DNA from: Halopolyspora algeriensis | GTDB taxonomy: Bacteria; Actinomycetota; Actinomycetes; Mycobacteriales; Pseudonocardiaceae | Assembly (NCBI RefSeq): GCF_003337235.1 | Contig: NZ_QPJC01000001.1 | Coordinates: 641,419-705,418 of the forward strand | Reading direction: 5' to 3' | DNA: 64,000 nt | Part shown: positions 45,398 to 54,376 of the stretch, in pieces | Position numbering within the stretch: the stretch's first letter is position 1 | How the letters are laid out: each line of letters begins with the position of its first letter | Made by a program: the position numbers and the translations under genes | Notes under the pieces: model-generated | Databases searched by the model: none | Told to the model about the DNA's origin: nothing | What the model saw: the letters and a program-made list of their open reading frames with translations, nothing else

Positions 45398-45441
45398 CAA
45401 CGCAGCAAGGCGCCAAATGGGGCGGCGGTTCAGCAAGCACC
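45398..45441 (-). repeat. Intergenic ~44-base repeat, copy C
   Basis: Plus strand begins CAACGCAGCAAGGCGCC and ends AAGCACC. It matches copy B (54377-54420) at 25 of the first 32 bases. It lies 22 bases past the 3' end of the response regulator gene, on that gene's strand, in the gap between the convergent kinase and regulator genes. Confidence 0.55.
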
Positions 45442-45463
45442 TACGCAAGCCGTCAAATATTCA

Positions 45464-46099
45464 TCAACCCTGGCGGCGGGCGACCCAGGCTGCTGCCTGC
45501 GTCCGCCGCTCCATGCCGAGCTTGGCCAGCACCGCGGTGACGTAGTTCTTCACGGTTTTCTCGGCGAGGAACAACCGCTCGGCGATCTGCCGGTTGCTCA
45601 GGCCCTCCCCGATGAGCTCCAGGACCCGCCGTTCCTGGTCGGTGAGCTCGGCCAGTTCGTCCTCGCGCCGGCTGGTCGATTCGCGCAACCGGTCCAGCAC
45701 GCGCCGGGTGGTCACCGGGTCGAGCAGGGAGCGCCCTGCCGCCACCTCGCGCACCGCGTTGACGAGGTCCTGACCCCGCACCTGTTTGAGCAGGTAGCCG
45801 GACGCCCCGGCGTTGATCGCCCCGACCAGTGCCTGCTCGTCGTCGAACGCCGTGAGCACGAGGCAGTGCGGTGCCGACGGCAGCTCGCGCAGTTGCCTGC
45901 ACAACTGGAGCCCGTCCCCGTCGGGCAGACGCATGTCCACCACGGCGACGTTCGGCTCGGTGGCTCGGGCACGCACGAGTGCTTCGTCGACACCGCCCGC
46001 CTCGGCGACGACCCGCACGTCCTCCTCGGTGTCCAGCAGATCCCGCAGGCCACGACGGACGACCTCGTGATCGTCGACGAGCAGTACACGTACCGGCAC
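45464..46099 (-). CDS. NarL/DevR-family response regulator
   Basis: 211 residues from GTG 46099 (GGGAGA upstream; GTG 46108 possible). Receiver domain VRVLLVDDHEVVRRGL with phospho-acceptor Asp55 in VAVVDMRLPDGDG and Lys in GYLLKQVRGQDL. C-terminal LuxR-type helix-turn-helix LTDQERRVLELIGEGLSNRQIAERLFLAEKTVKNYVTAVLAKLGM. The whole resembles mycobacterial DevR/NarL proteins. It is convergent with the GAF kinase, with 107 bases between the stops. Control of the neighbouring cyd operon is a reasonable guess. Confidence 0.93.
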   Translation of the reverse strand: MPVRVLLVDDHEVVRRGLRDLLDTEEDVRVVAEAGGVDEALVRARATEPNVAVVDMRLPDGDGLQLCRQLRELPSAPHCLVLTAFDDEQALVGAINAGASGYLLKQVRGQDLVNAVREVAAGRSLLDPVTTRRVLDRLRESTSRREDELAELTDQERRVLELIGEGLSNRQIAERLFLAEKTVKNYVTAVLAKLGMERRTQAAAWVARRQG

Positions 46100-46164
46100 G
46101 TCTCCCACGTTACGAGCCGGAGTGTGCTGCGGGGTCGGCGAGGGGGCCGGTGGGACACCGCGCC

Positions 46165-46752
46165 TCAGCCGGTCTTCGCCCGCTCCTTCTTCGTCTTCGC
46201 GGTCTTCGCGCCTTGCTTCATGCCCTGCTTCTGAGCCTTCTTCTGGGCCTTCTGGGCCTGCTTGCTCGAGAGCTGACCCGCGAGCTGGGCCTGGTCGGTG
46301 AGCCGCTGGGCCCCGTAGCGCGCGCGGTACCCCACGGAGGGCTTGCCCGCCGTGTCCACCGACGCGATCAGCAGCCCGCCCAGCAGGCTGAGGTTCTTGA
46401 TGAACTGGGTCTGCTGCATGGCGCGCTGCTCGGCGTCCTCGTACTCCCAGTAGGCGTGCTGGGAGAGCGTGGTCGCGGTCAGGCTGCCGGTGAGCAGCAG
46501 TGCCGACAACCGGGGGAACTTGCCCAGAGCCAGCATCGCCCCGGCCCCGACCTTCACCGCCCCGTCGACCTTGACGAGGGTTTCCGGGTCCGTCGGGACC
46601 TGCTCGGGTACCGAGTCCTTCACCTGCCCCACGGTCTTGTCCAACCACGGCGTGGCGGCCTTCGCATGGCCTTCCGTGTCGCGCAGGGCCCCGATACCGC
46701 CGTAGATGAAGATCGAGGCGAGCATGGGACGGGCCAAACGTCGAATGAGCAT
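46165..46752 (-). CDS. DoxX family membrane protein
   Basis: 195 residues. It begins LIRRLARPMLASIFIYGGIGALRD, has a loop (PWLDKTVGQVKDSVPEQ), then VDGAVKVGAGAMLALGKFPRLSALLLTGSL and a fourth helix FIKNLSLLGGLLIASVDTAG: the DoxX four-helix layout. The tail is very rich in Lys, Gln and Ala (SSKQAQKAQKKAQKQGMKQG), likely disordered or nucleic-acid/membrane facing. DoxX proteins in mycobacteria join redox complexes with superoxide dismutase. CTTGAGGAGG lies before the ATG. No partner is encoded beside it. Confidence 0.88.
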   Translation of the reverse strand: MLIRRLARPMLASIFIYGGIGALRDTEGHAKAATPWLDKTVGQVKDSVPEQVPTDPETLVKVDGAVKVGAGAMLALGKFPRLSALLLTGSLTATTLSQHAYWEYEDAEQRAMQQTQFIKNLSLLGGLLIASVDTAGKPSVGYRARYGAQRLTDQAQLAGQLSSKQAQKAQKKAQKQGMKQGAKTAKTKKERAKTG

Positions 46753-46880
46753 CAGTGGACCTCCTCAAGACAGGCGAATGTGGACGACATTACTCAATGC
46801 GTCCCCAACTTGCCCGTTCGTGAAACGAAGGCCCGGACACTCCGGCTGATCCGGACGGGTGGTGTCCGCCGGACGGGGAT

Positions 46881-47480
46881 TCACCGGGGAGGGGCGTGGG
46901 CGAACACCTCGTCCCACGCCGCGGCGACCTGCCGGGCGCACAGCTGCGGTGAGACGCCACCGATACCGGTGCCCAGCCCGGGCATGGCGATGGAGCGCAC
47001 CACATGCCGTACAGGGGTGCCGTTGTCCAGGGCGGCGCCGGCCCACAGGCGCAGCATGGCCCGCGCCGCGAGATACGGGTGCACGGTGTCGCCGGGAAGT
47101 TGCTCGCCCGGTTCCCGCATGGTCGGTGCGCTGATCAGCCACGCGGGCCTCGGCGCTCCGGTCGGCACCAGCAGGGCTTCACCGACGGGCAGTTCGCCGC
47201 CGTGATAGGCGAGCACGGCGCTGCGCACGTGTTCTTCGAGGTCGGGGAAGGTGCGTGCGTAGACCGCATCGACACCGCCTCGCATCCACCCGTACGAGTT
47301 GGCGGGGCTGACCACCGCATCGGCCTGCACATCCAGCACCGACCCCTGGTGCGTGGTGATGCCGTCACGGCCGGCGGCAATGTCGTGCCAGGCTGCGGCC
47401 AACGGTTCTTCCAGCGCACACAGGGTCAGCCGCAGAGGCGGCTGCGCTTCGTCGCCCGAGCGCTCCGAATCCGCAGTCAC
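46881..47480 (-). CDS. Macro-domain (ADP-ribose binding) protein
   Basis: 199 residues from GTG 47480. After an N-terminal ~40 residues, VQADAVVSPANSYGWMRGGVDAVYARTF is the macro-domain loop that binds ADP-ribose, with Asn in SPANS. GELPVGEALLVPTG and SIAMPGLGTGIGGVSPQLCARQVAAAW complete the fold, the latter holding the phosphate-binding loop. Such proteins bind or hydrolyse ADP-ribosyl groups. The layout, with SPANSYG and MPGLGTGIGG, resembles stand-alone bacterial and phage macro proteins. No ADP-ribosyltransferase is seen nearby. Confidence 0.88.
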   Translation of the reverse strand: MTADSERSGDEAQPPLRLTLCALEEPLAAAWHDIAAGRDGITTHQGSVLDVQADAVVSPANSYGWMRGGVDAVYARTFPDLEEHVRSAVLAYHGGELPVGEALLVPTGAPRPAWLISAPTMREPGEQLPGDTVHPYLAARAMLRLWAGAALDNGTPVRHVVRSIAMPGLGTGIGGVSPQLCARQVAAAWDEVFAHAPPR

Positions 47481-47598
47481 ACCCCAAGCATCGCAGGAAA
47501 ATACCCCGATGTGTCATTGGGTGGGTCACACTTGCCGGACATGATGTTCACCACTCCCGGTGACATGTCGTCTCCGGGAAGGTCCGTAGGCTGGGCCT

Positions 47599-48522
47599 GT
47601 GCCGCGAATCGCCTTTCTGGGGCCTCCGGGCACGTTCACCGAGCAGGCGACGCGTGCCCTGACAGCCGACTTCGATGCCGAACTCGTGCCCTTCGACACG
47701 GTGCCGAACGCGCTCGACGCCGTGCGTTCCCAGGACGTCCTTGCCGCCGGGGTGCCGATGGAGAACTCGGTCGAGGGGTCGGTGTCGGCCACGCTGGACG
47801 CGTTGACGATGGGCGAGCCGCTGGTCGCCGTCGCGGAAGCGGTGCTGCCGATCCGGTTCCACGTGCTCGTTCGCCGGGGAACCACGGCCGGGGCGGTGTC
47901 CACGGTGGCCAGCCATCCGCACGCGATCGCCCAGGTACGGTCCTGGCTCGACCGGCACCTGCCCGAGGCTCGGGTGCTGACGACCTCCTCGACGGCGGCC
48001 GCAGCGGCCGAGGTGGACGGGGGCCATGCGGATGCCGCCGTCGTCGCCCCGGTGGCCGCGGAACGCCATCCGGCGCTGGTGCCTCTGGACACCGGTGTCG
48101 CCGATGTCGCGGATGCCCGGACGCGGTTCCTGCTCATTCGCCGCCCCGGTGCCCTGCCCGAGCCCACCGGAGCGGATCGCACGTCGATCGCCGTCGTCGC
48201 GCACGACGAGGTGGGCGCGCTGACGGAGGTGCTCTCGGAATTGTCGCTGCGTGGGATCAACCTCAGCCGCATCGAGTCCCGCCCCATCAAGGACCGGCTC
48301 GGGGAGTACCGGTTTTTCCTTGACTTCGACGGGCACGTCGCCGACGCCCGGATCGGGGACGCGCTGACCGGGCTGCGCCGCCGGTGCGAGGAAGTACGGT
48401 TTCTCGGCTCCTACCCGAAGGCCGACCGGTCGCCGGCCAGCGTGCGCCCGGCGGCCTCCGAACAGGCTTTCCGGAAGTCGATGGAATGGCTCGCCGAGGT
48501 GCGTGCGGGGCGGCTCGCATGA
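47599..48522 (+). CDS. pheA: Prephenate dehydratase
   Basis: 307 residues from GTG 47599. The dehydratase domain begins IAFLGPPGTFTEQATRAL, has VPMENSVEGSVSATLDAL and the TRF motif in DARTRFLLI. A C-terminal ACT domain follows with ESRPIKDRLGEYRFFLDF for phenylalanine feedback binding. It turns prephenate into phenylpyruvate in phenylalanine synthesis. Length equals the stand-alone actinobacterial enzyme. The stop overlaps the next gene in ATGA; the same pairing with a phosphoglycerate-mutase-like gene occurs in mycobacteria. Confidence 0.96.
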   Translation: MPRIAFLGPPGTFTEQATRALTADFDAELVPFDTVPNALDAVRSQDVLAAGVPMENSVEGSVSATLDALTMGEPLVAVAEAVLPIRFHVLVRRGTTAGAVSTVASHPHAIAQVRSWLDRHLPEARVLTTSSTAAAAAEVDGGHADAAVVAPVAAERHPALVPLDTGVADVADARTRFLLIRRPGALPEPTGADRTSIAVVAHDEVGALTEVLSELSLRGINLSRIESRPIKDRLGEYRFFLDFDGHVADARIGDALTGLRRRCEEVRFLGSYPKADRSPASVRPAASEQAFRKSMEWLAEVRAGRLA

Positions 48523-49178
48523 CGGCGAGCGAGTTGCTCCTGCCCATCGGCAGCGCGGGTGTGCGTCTGGTGCTCGCCCGGCACGGGCAGACGCCGTCGA
48601 ACGTGCGGAAGGTGATGGACACGCTGCCGCCCGGACCGGGCTTGACGGAGGCGGGCAGAAGTCAGGCCGAGGGGCTTGCCGAACGCCTGTCCGCCGAGAA
48701 GGTGGTCTCGATCCATGCCAGCCGCGCGGTACGCGCGCAGGAGACGGCCGAGCCGCTGGCGAGGCGGCACGGGATCCCCGTCGACGTGGTCGACGGGATC
48801 CACGAGGTCCGTGTCGGTGAGCTGGAAGGCAGCGGTGACGCTGCGGCACGCAGGCAGTTCGAGGATGTGTACGCGAGTTGGCACGCGGGCAGGATCGACG
48901 AGCCGATGCCCGGTGGTGAGACGGGGCGCCAGGCTCTGACCAGGTTCCTGGCCGCCACGGGTGAACTCCTGTCGGATGTCACGGCAGGCACGGTCGTGAT
49001 GGTCAGCCACGGGGCGATTCTGCGGTTGGTGGCCGGACACCTTGCCGCCGACGTCGACAGCACGCGCGCCAATTCCGCATTCCTGCCCAACGCCGGGATC
49101 ATCGTCCTCGAACCCGCCGAGACCGCGACCGGGTGGCGCCACGTGCAGTGGGAGGGCCTCGGAAACCTCCGGTTGTAG
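48519..49178 (+). CDS. Histidine phosphatase (phosphoglycerate mutase-like)
   Basis: 219 residues; its ATG overlaps the pheA stop. Catalytic His in VLARHGQTPSN, second His in VMVSHGAILRLVAGHL, with Arg in HASRAVRAQETAEPL and Glu in EVRVGELEG. This is the complete branch-1 histidine phosphatase set. The usual NxxxxxxG after RHG (NVRKVMDTLPPG) fits phosphatases rather than glycolytic mutase. Substrate unknown. Translational coupling with pheA is conserved in related bacteria and suggests a metabolic link not yet defined. Confidence 0.92.
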   Translation: MTASELLLPIGSAGVRLVLARHGQTPSNVRKVMDTLPPGPGLTEAGRSQAEGLAERLSAEKVVSIHASRAVRAQETAEPLARRHGIPVDVVDGIHEVRVGELEGSGDAAARRQFEDVYASWHAGRIDEPMPGGETGRQALTRFLAATGELLSDVTAGTVVMVSHGAILRLVAGHLAADVDSTRANSAFLPNAGIIVLEPAETATGWRHVQWEGLGNLRL

Positions 49179-49232
49179 AGCCGGCGGTCACCCGATCCGG
49201 TGGCTCTTGCCGTCCGGTGTGCGGGTACCCGC

Positions 49233-49583
49233 TCAGGCCCAGCCGAGTTCGTGGAGCGTGTCGTCGTCGATGCCGAAGTGATGCGCGATCTCGTGCACCA
49301 CGGTCACCGCGACCTCGTCGATCACGTCCTGTTCGCTGCCGCAGATGTCCAGCAACGCCTCCCGGTAGATCGTGATCCGGTCGGGCAGGACCCCGCCGTA
49401 GGTGCTGTCCCGTTCCGTGAGCGCGATCCCCTCGTACAACCCGAGCAGGGAAGTGTCTTCGGGATTGCGGTCCTCGACCAGGACGACCACGTTGTCCATC
49501 GCGCCGGCGAATTGCTCGGGAATCGTGTCCAGCGCTTCGCCGACGAGTTCCTCGAAACGGGATCTGGTCATTTCCACAGGCAC
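49233..49583 (-). CDS. Zincin-like metallopeptidase family protein
   Basis: 116 residues from GTG 49583 with AGGAGG seven bases ahead. The extended zinc motif is HEIAHHFGIDDDTLHELGW, i.e. HExxHxxGxxD type with a C-terminal Glu-Leu-Gly-Trp. Fully matches the short PF06262 (MetalloPept_2, minimal zincin) proteins of actinobacteria. No signal peptide, so it works in the cytosol or is peripheral. It lies 49 bases after the septum-formation gene on the same strand. Confidence 0.92.
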   Translation of the reverse strand: MPVEMTRSRFEELVGEALDTIPEQFAGAMDNVVVLVEDRNPEDTSLLGLYEGIALTERDSTYGGVLPDRITIYREALLDICGSEQDVIDEVAVTVVHEIAHHFGIDDDTLHELGWA

Positions 49584-49632
49584 GTGTGTTCCTCCTGTGC
49601 GGGCACGGGGCCGGCTCGGCCGGTGACCGGTC

Positions 49633-50673
49633 TCAGCGGGTGCCGCTCGCGGGAGCTCCCGGTGTGGCCGGGGCGGGCTCGGACGGTGCCGGCTGCGTGC
49701 CGACGGTCACCTCCGCCTTGACGCTGCCGGTGATCGGCGCGAGGCCGCCGTCGTCCGGGAGTTGGGCACCGACCTTGCAGTTCACCTTCCGTGATCCGGC
49801 GTTCCAGCTCTGCTGCGTCAGGTTGTCCCAGGACACCGTCAGGCCCTTGTCCTCGGCGGCCTTCTCGCTCCCCGCGTACTGCGCCGTGAGCTCCTGGCAG
49901 CGGGTGAACAGGAACTTGTCCTGCTCCTCGATCGGCGGGTATCCCTCGGTGAACTTCTCTCCGAGGTCGACGACTCCGGTGATCTCGAAGGAATGCGGCT
50001 GCGAGCACTCCACCGGGCCGGACACCGAGGTGCCGTTGATGCCCATGCAGGTACCGGGATCGTGGATGTCGGACTGGTCGAGTTTTTTGACGGTGCCCGT
50101 GAACCGGTACAACGTGCCGGACGGACTGGGTTGCTGCAGCCCGCAGTGCAGGGTCCGGTCGCCGTTTTCCCACCCGCGACTGCTCGGTGTGAACGCGCCG
50201 ACCTGGAAGCGCCCGTTCGGGTCGAAGTTCCCACCCAGGTACCGGATCGCGACGTCGGTGCACCGCTGCTTTTTGAGTCGCTCCCACTGCTCGACGCTGG
50301 GGAACGGTGCCCGCCCGTCGAACTCCTCCTGCAGATCGGAGGTGCCGGTCACCTCGAACAGGTGCGGTTCGGAGCAGGTGACCTTGCGGATGTCGCCGGC
50401 GTCGGGTCTGGTCCAGTTCAGGCAGGTCCCCGCATCGGCCTCGAACTCCGGCGGGGATGCTGCGGCTTGTTGGTCGTCCGGGGAACCCGCCCCCGGGACG
50501 AGGGAGACACCACGGCTGCCGTTCTCGGAACTCGGCCAGTTGAGCACCGCGCTGACCACCAGTACGAGAAGCCCGCCGAGAGCGGCCGAGATCATCACGA
50601 GCCGGGCGCCGGGTCTCTTCCCGTTGTTGCTGGATCGGGGCCCCGCAGGTGGGGACTCGGAGGACTCGGCCAT
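49633..50673 (-). CDS. Septum formation family membrane protein
   Basis: 346 residues from the ATG at 50673 (a valine codon start one step upstream is possible). Cytoplasmic tail SSESPPAGPRSSNNGKRPG, one membrane segment LVMISAALGGLLVLVVSAVLNW, then a large exported part with two related repeats. The repeats are GTCLNWTRPDAGDIRKVTCSEPHLFEVTG and GTCMGINGTSVSGPVECSQPHSFEITG; each has Cys pairs and a xxPHxFEITG motif. This is the Septum_form (PF13845) layout. It is encoded beside serS and the zincin, as in mycobacteria (Rv3835-Rv3836 region). Role in division is by family name only. Confidence 0.88.
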   Translation of the reverse strand: MAESSESPPAGPRSSNNGKRPGARLVMISAALGGLLVLVVSAVLNWPSSENGSRGVSLVPGAGSPDDQQAAASPPEFEADAGTCLNWTRPDAGDIRKVTCSEPHLFEVTGTSDLQEEFDGRAPFPSVEQWERLKKQRCTDVAIRYLGGNFDPNGRFQVGAFTPSSRGWENGDRTLHCGLQQPSPSGTLYRFTGTVKKLDQSDIHDPGTCMGINGTSVSGPVECSQPHSFEITGVVDLGEKFTEGYPPIEEQDKFLFTRCQELTAQYAGSEKAAEDKGLTVSWDNLTQQSWNAGSRKVNCKVGAQLPDDGGLAPITGSVKAEVTVGTQPAPSEPAPATPGAPASGTR

Positions 50674-50829
50674 CACCGCCCCATACTGCCTGAGCGCTGT
50701 ACGCGGTGCTGACCGCGGTTGCGCCCGGCCGCTCGTGCGGGGAGAGGTGTCGCGGCGGCCGTTCCCGCACAGCGGCGACGGCACCCCGGTCGCTCTCGTG
50801 GCGGGTGTGGCCAGCTAAGCTGACCAGCT

Positions 50830-52095
50830 GTGATCGACCTGAAGACGCTCCGCGAGGATCCGGAAGCCGTGCGCGTTTCGCAGCGTGCCCGGGGGGAGGA
50901 CGCGTCCCTGGTGGATGCGCTGCTGTCCGCCGACGAACGCCGCCGCTCGGCGGTGTCCCGGGCGGACACCCTGCGTGCCGAGCAGAAGCAGCTCGGCAAG
51001 CAGGTGGGCAAGGCGAGCGGCGACGAGCGCGATGAGTTGCTGGCCAGGGCCAAGGAACTCGCGACCCAGGTCAAGGAGGCCGAGACCGAGCAGGCCGAGA
51101 CCGAGCAGGCGCTGCAGCAGGCCCAGCGCAAGGTCTCCAACGTGGTCGAACCCGAGACTCCCGCGGGCGGGGAGGACGACTACGTCGTGCTCAAGCACGT
51201 CGGCACCCCATCCGATTTCGACTTCGAGGTCTCCGATCACCTGGAACTGGGCACCGCGCTGGGAGCGCTGGACACCGAGCGCGGCGCGAAGGTCTCCGGC
51301 GCGCGGTTCTACTTCCTCACCGGTGTCGGCGCCCAGCTCGAACTCGCCCTGATGAACATGGCGATCGCGCAGGCCACCGCCGCCGGGTTCACGTTGATGG
51401 TGCCCCCGGTGTTGGTGCGCCCGGAGGTCATGGAGGGCACCGGCTTCCTCGGCGCGCACGCCACCGAGGTTTACCGGCTCGAGGAGGACGACCTGTATTT
51501 GGTCGGCACGTCCGAGGCGCCGCTGGCCGGGTACCACTCCGGCGAGATCCTCGACCTCTCCCGGGGACCGATCCGGTATGCCGGGTGGTCGTCGTGCTTC
51601 CGCCGGGAAGCGGGCTCCTACGGCAAGGACACGCGCGGCATCATCCGGGTGCACCAGTTCAACAAGGTGGAGATGTTCGTCTACTGCCGCGACGAGGACT
51701 CCCGCGCTGAGCACGAGCGACTGCTGGCATGGGAGGAGGAGATGCTCGCCAAGATCGAGGTGCCCTACCGGGTCATCGACGTCGCGGCCGGTGACCTGGG
51801 TGCCAGCGCGGCCCGCAAGTTCGACTGCGAGGCCTGGATCCCGAGCCAGCAGACCTACCGGGAGATGACTTCCACGTCGAACTGCACCACGTTCCAGGCG
51901 CGGCGACTCAATACGCGCTACCGCGAGGAGGGGCGCACGCTGCCCGCGTCGACGCTGAACGGCACGCTGGCCACCACCCGCTGGCTCGTGGCGCTGCTGG
52001 AGAACCACCAGCAGGCCGACGGCTCGGTCCGGATCCCGGAGGCACTGCGCCCGTTCATGGGTGGGAGGGAAGTCCTCACTCCTTCTGCCACTTGA
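50830..52095 (+). CDS. serS: Seryl-tRNA synthetase
   Basis: 421 residues from GTG 50830. The N-terminal tRNA-binding coiled coil (residues ~25-100, [26 protein letters not shown]) precedes the class II core. Core motifs are [17 protein letters not shown], motif 2 [46 protein letters not shown] and motif 3 [18 protein letters not shown]. It charges tRNA-Ser in the cytosol. Divergent from the septum gene. A 7-bp hairpin spans the stop (52081-52102). Confidence 0.98.
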   Translation: MIDLKTLREDPEAVRVSQRARGEDASLVDALLSADERRRSAVSRADTLRAEQKQLGKQVGKASGDERDELLARAKELATQVKEAETEQAETEQALQQAQRKVSNVVEPETPAGGEDDYVVLKHVGTPSDFDFEVSDHLELGTALGALDTERGAKVSGARFYFLTGVGAQLELALMNMAIAQATAAGFTLMVPPVLVRPEVMEGTGFLGAHATEVYRLEEDDLYLVGTSEAPLAGYHSGEILDLSRGPIRYAGWSSCFRREAGSYGKDTRGIIRVHQFNKVEMFVYCRDEDSRAEHERLLAWEEEMLAKIEVPYRVIDVAAGDLGASAARKFDCEAWIPSQQTYREMTSTSNCTTFQARRLNTRYREEGRTLPASTLNGTLATTRWLVALLENHQQADGSVRIPEALRPFMGGREVLTPSAT

Positions 52096-52277
52096 CAGAA
52101 GGCCACCACCTGTCGGCTGTGCTGCCTGGGAAGGTTGATGACGGGCTGAGCTTCGACGTCCACCCGGGTGAGGTGTAGGGCTCCATGGAGGTGTGGTGCA
52201 GGCCGCCGATCGATGAGTGCGGCCTTGATCTGCTGCGGTTGTGAAAGCCTCTCACCGGTGTCGCCATGTCGGCCACG

Positions 52278-53486
52278 CTACTTGCGCAGGGACTTTGCCT
52301 TTCGCCAGGCGCCAAGCATGGCGCGCACGGGTTTCCACTGCTCGCCGAGTTCCACAACCGTGCGCTTGATGCGGTCGATCGGCGCCAGCTGCCGGTGCTC
52401 GCGAACGAGCCTCTCGGCTTCTTCCGCTCTGGCCAGAAGGGCGTCTCGGTCCTGCATGCCGCTCAGGTGCACGAGCAGGCCCGCGATCGAGTCCGTGGCG
52501 GCGTCGAGCACATCCGACGGGTTGGCTCCTTCGGCTTGCTCGAACGCGTTGTCGCCGGGCATCAGCTCATTGAGGTCCCCCACGATGTGGAAGTCCCGGC
52601 TTTTGAGATCGGTGACCACCCGATCCGTGTACTCCTGCACCCAGTGCGCCCAGTCGGCGGGCAGCGTGATCCGTGTCTTGTTCTTGCGGGAAGCAAGAAT
52701 GCGGTGCGCGAGAACCTCGCGGGTCAGCAGCACCCGGTGCCAGACCGGAAAGCCCGGCAGTGCCTCGTTGATGCGCCGCAGCACCTCTGCGCCTTCCGCA
52801 CCGAGCGAAGCATTGGCCCGCACGTCCGTGTCGACCCCGTCCGAGTCGATACCCAGTACGGATGTGAACCGCTCCCACAGCAGGTTCGGCGGCGATCCCG
52901 CCGGCGGGAGGGTCAGGACGTGCAGCCGATCGGCCGGCACCGCAGAGCCCCAGCGCCGGAGCACGTCGGCGACGTCGTGGACCTGCCAGAACCACTCCTC
53001 GCCCTTCTCCTTGCCGGCCGTGACGTCGCCCAGCCACGTGTCGAATGTCCGCGTGTCGTGATCTTTGATGTGCTCCTGCCACTCGGCGGGAAACAGCTCC
53101 GCGAGACCGCGCGTGGTGTAGATGACGTGGACTTCGGCGGGAGCCAGTGACGCCACCGCACGGTCGACCTCCTCGGCAGTGCAGGCCGCGAGTCGCTCGT
53201 CCGACATGACGACGACGTCGCTGTCGCTGTCGCGGATCTCCGCGGCCATCGCGTCCCACGCGCCTGCCCAGCGATCGCGCGGATCGTCCGCGTCCTGTAC
53301 GAGTCCACGAAGGTCGTACCCCGCCCGGAAATGATCCTCGGGGTGCGCGCCTGGCAACCACACGCCCTGCTGCTTCAGGGCGTCGAGATTTTTCCACAGC
53401 ACACCCTGCAGAAAGGTGGTTCCGGTCTTGGGTGCACCCACGTGGAGGTAAACGCGCGGACGCTTCGGCGTGGACTCCGGACACAT
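52278..53486 (-). CDS. Sulfotransferase-family protein
   Basis: 402 residues from the ATG at 53486. The PAPS 5'-phosphosulfate loop is VYLHVGAPKTGTTFLQG (residues 12-28). The 3'-phosphate region is likely VVVMSDERLAACT plus VIYTTRGLAELFPAEWQEHI. The C-terminal ~90 residues (ALLARAEEAERLVREHRQLAPIDRIKRTVVELGEQWKPV) are helical and basic. It moves sulfate from PAPS to a hydroxyl or amine; actinobacterial members modify surface glycolipids, antibiotics or polysaccharides. It stands alone, with no PAPS-synthesis genes nearby. Substrate unknown. Confidence 0.85.
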   Translation of the reverse strand: MCPESTPKRPRVYLHVGAPKTGTTFLQGVLWKNLDALKQQGVWLPGAHPEDHFRAGYDLRGLVQDADDPRDRWAGAWDAMAAEIRDSDSDVVVMSDERLAACTAEEVDRAVASLAPAEVHVIYTTRGLAELFPAEWQEHIKDHDTRTFDTWLGDVTAGKEKGEEWFWQVHDVADVLRRWGSAVPADRLHVLTLPPAGSPPNLLWERFTSVLGIDSDGVDTDVRANASLGAEGAEVLRRINEALPGFPVWHRVLLTREVLAHRILASRKNKTRITLPADWAHWVQEYTDRVVTDLKSRDFHIVGDLNELMPGDNAFEQAEGANPSDVLDAATDSIAGLLVHLSGMQDRDALLARAEEAERLVREHRQLAPIDRIKRTVVELGEQWKPVRAMLGAWRKAKSLRK

Positions 53487-53638
53487 GGCAGCGCAGTATA
53501 CAGAGAGCGATTTCCCTGCCACGTGGAGACCGGGACGTGTTCGGCCAATGGTTTCCGGCGAGGACTCGTGTGGGGATCGGCAGGTCGAGCGTGCTGCAGC
53601 GGATGTGTGGAGCAGCGACCCGCATCGGAGCTGCTGTT

Positions 53639-54280
53639 CTAGGCGGGAGCGCGGCTTCGCACCCGGTCGGCGACGCCCCTTTCGAGGGTGACGCGCACGC
53701 AGGCGGCGGCGAATCGTCCGAGCTCGTCGGCCTCGACGAGTTCGGCCAGCTTGTCCGGCTGTGTCGGCAGGCCGACTTTCTCGGCACCGGACAGGGCCTT
53801 CTTGTCGAAGTACGGGCGCAGCTCGGGCCAGACGGCCTGCGCCTCGCGGCAGAAGATGTCCGCGCCCACCGGCCCCAGCTTGGGGAATCGGGTGAGGCCC
53901 TCCCGAAGGGTGCCGACGTCGCCGTCCGCCTGCTTGCGCAGCCTGCGCAGATCGCCGCGGTAGTCATCGAGGAGCAGCTCGGCGCCTTGGCCCAGGGCCG
54001 TTGCCGTGCTCTCGTCGTAGCGCACGTAGTGCCCGCGCCCGAGCGCGTCCACGCGCTGTTGCCAGCTCGCCTGCAGCATCCGTTCCGGCGTGCCGAAGTC
54101 GGCGAGTTCCCGTGCTGCCGCCACCGCGATCTCCGCTTTGATCCGGGTGGACAGCAGTATCGAGAGCACCAGCAGCCGGTACAGCGGGGACGGTTTGTCG
54201 GCCAGCTTGATCCCGGCCTGGAAGGCGTAGGTGGTGCCCGCTTCGTCGAGGAGAGCGCGGGCCGACGACTGCTGAGCCAT
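53639..54280 (-). CDS. HhH-GPD / endonuclease III-like protein without catalytic Lys
   Basis: 213 residues from the ATG at 54280 (GGTGACCGACATG context). The helical core LYRLLVLSILLSTRIKAEIAVAAARELADFG matches the start of EndoIII-like glycosylases. The helix-hairpin-helix reads FPKLGPVGADIFCREAQAV, followed by ELRPYFDKKAL with the Asp where the family has its catalytic Asp. The Lys of PGVGRKTA is replaced, and there is no CxxxxxxCxxCxxxxxC iron-sulfur cluster. So it may be a monofunctional glycosylase or a binding protein. Substrate lesion unknown. Confidence 0.8.
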   Translation of the reverse strand: MAQQSSARALLDEAGTTYAFQAGIKLADKPSPLYRLLVLSILLSTRIKAEIAVAAARELADFGTPERMLQASWQQRVDALGRGHYVRYDESTATALGQGAELLLDDYRGDLRRLRKQADGDVGTLREGLTRFPKLGPVGADIFCREAQAVWPELRPYFDKKALSGAEKVGLPTQPDKLAELVEADELGRFAAACVRVTLERGVADRVRSRAPA

Positions 54281-54376
54281 GTCGGTCACCTCCGTGCCTT
54301 GTCTACCCGGCGGTGCGAGCGGGCACACGGGAGCGCATCGCCGGAAACGGCGGTAGTGGCTCCTCGATGTGCCCGG

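Noticed and set aside
52081..52102. Hairpin CCTTCTG/CAGAAGG at the serS stop as a terminator
   Set aside because: Only 7 bp with an 8-base loop, overlapping the last codons, and no T-run. Too weak to call.
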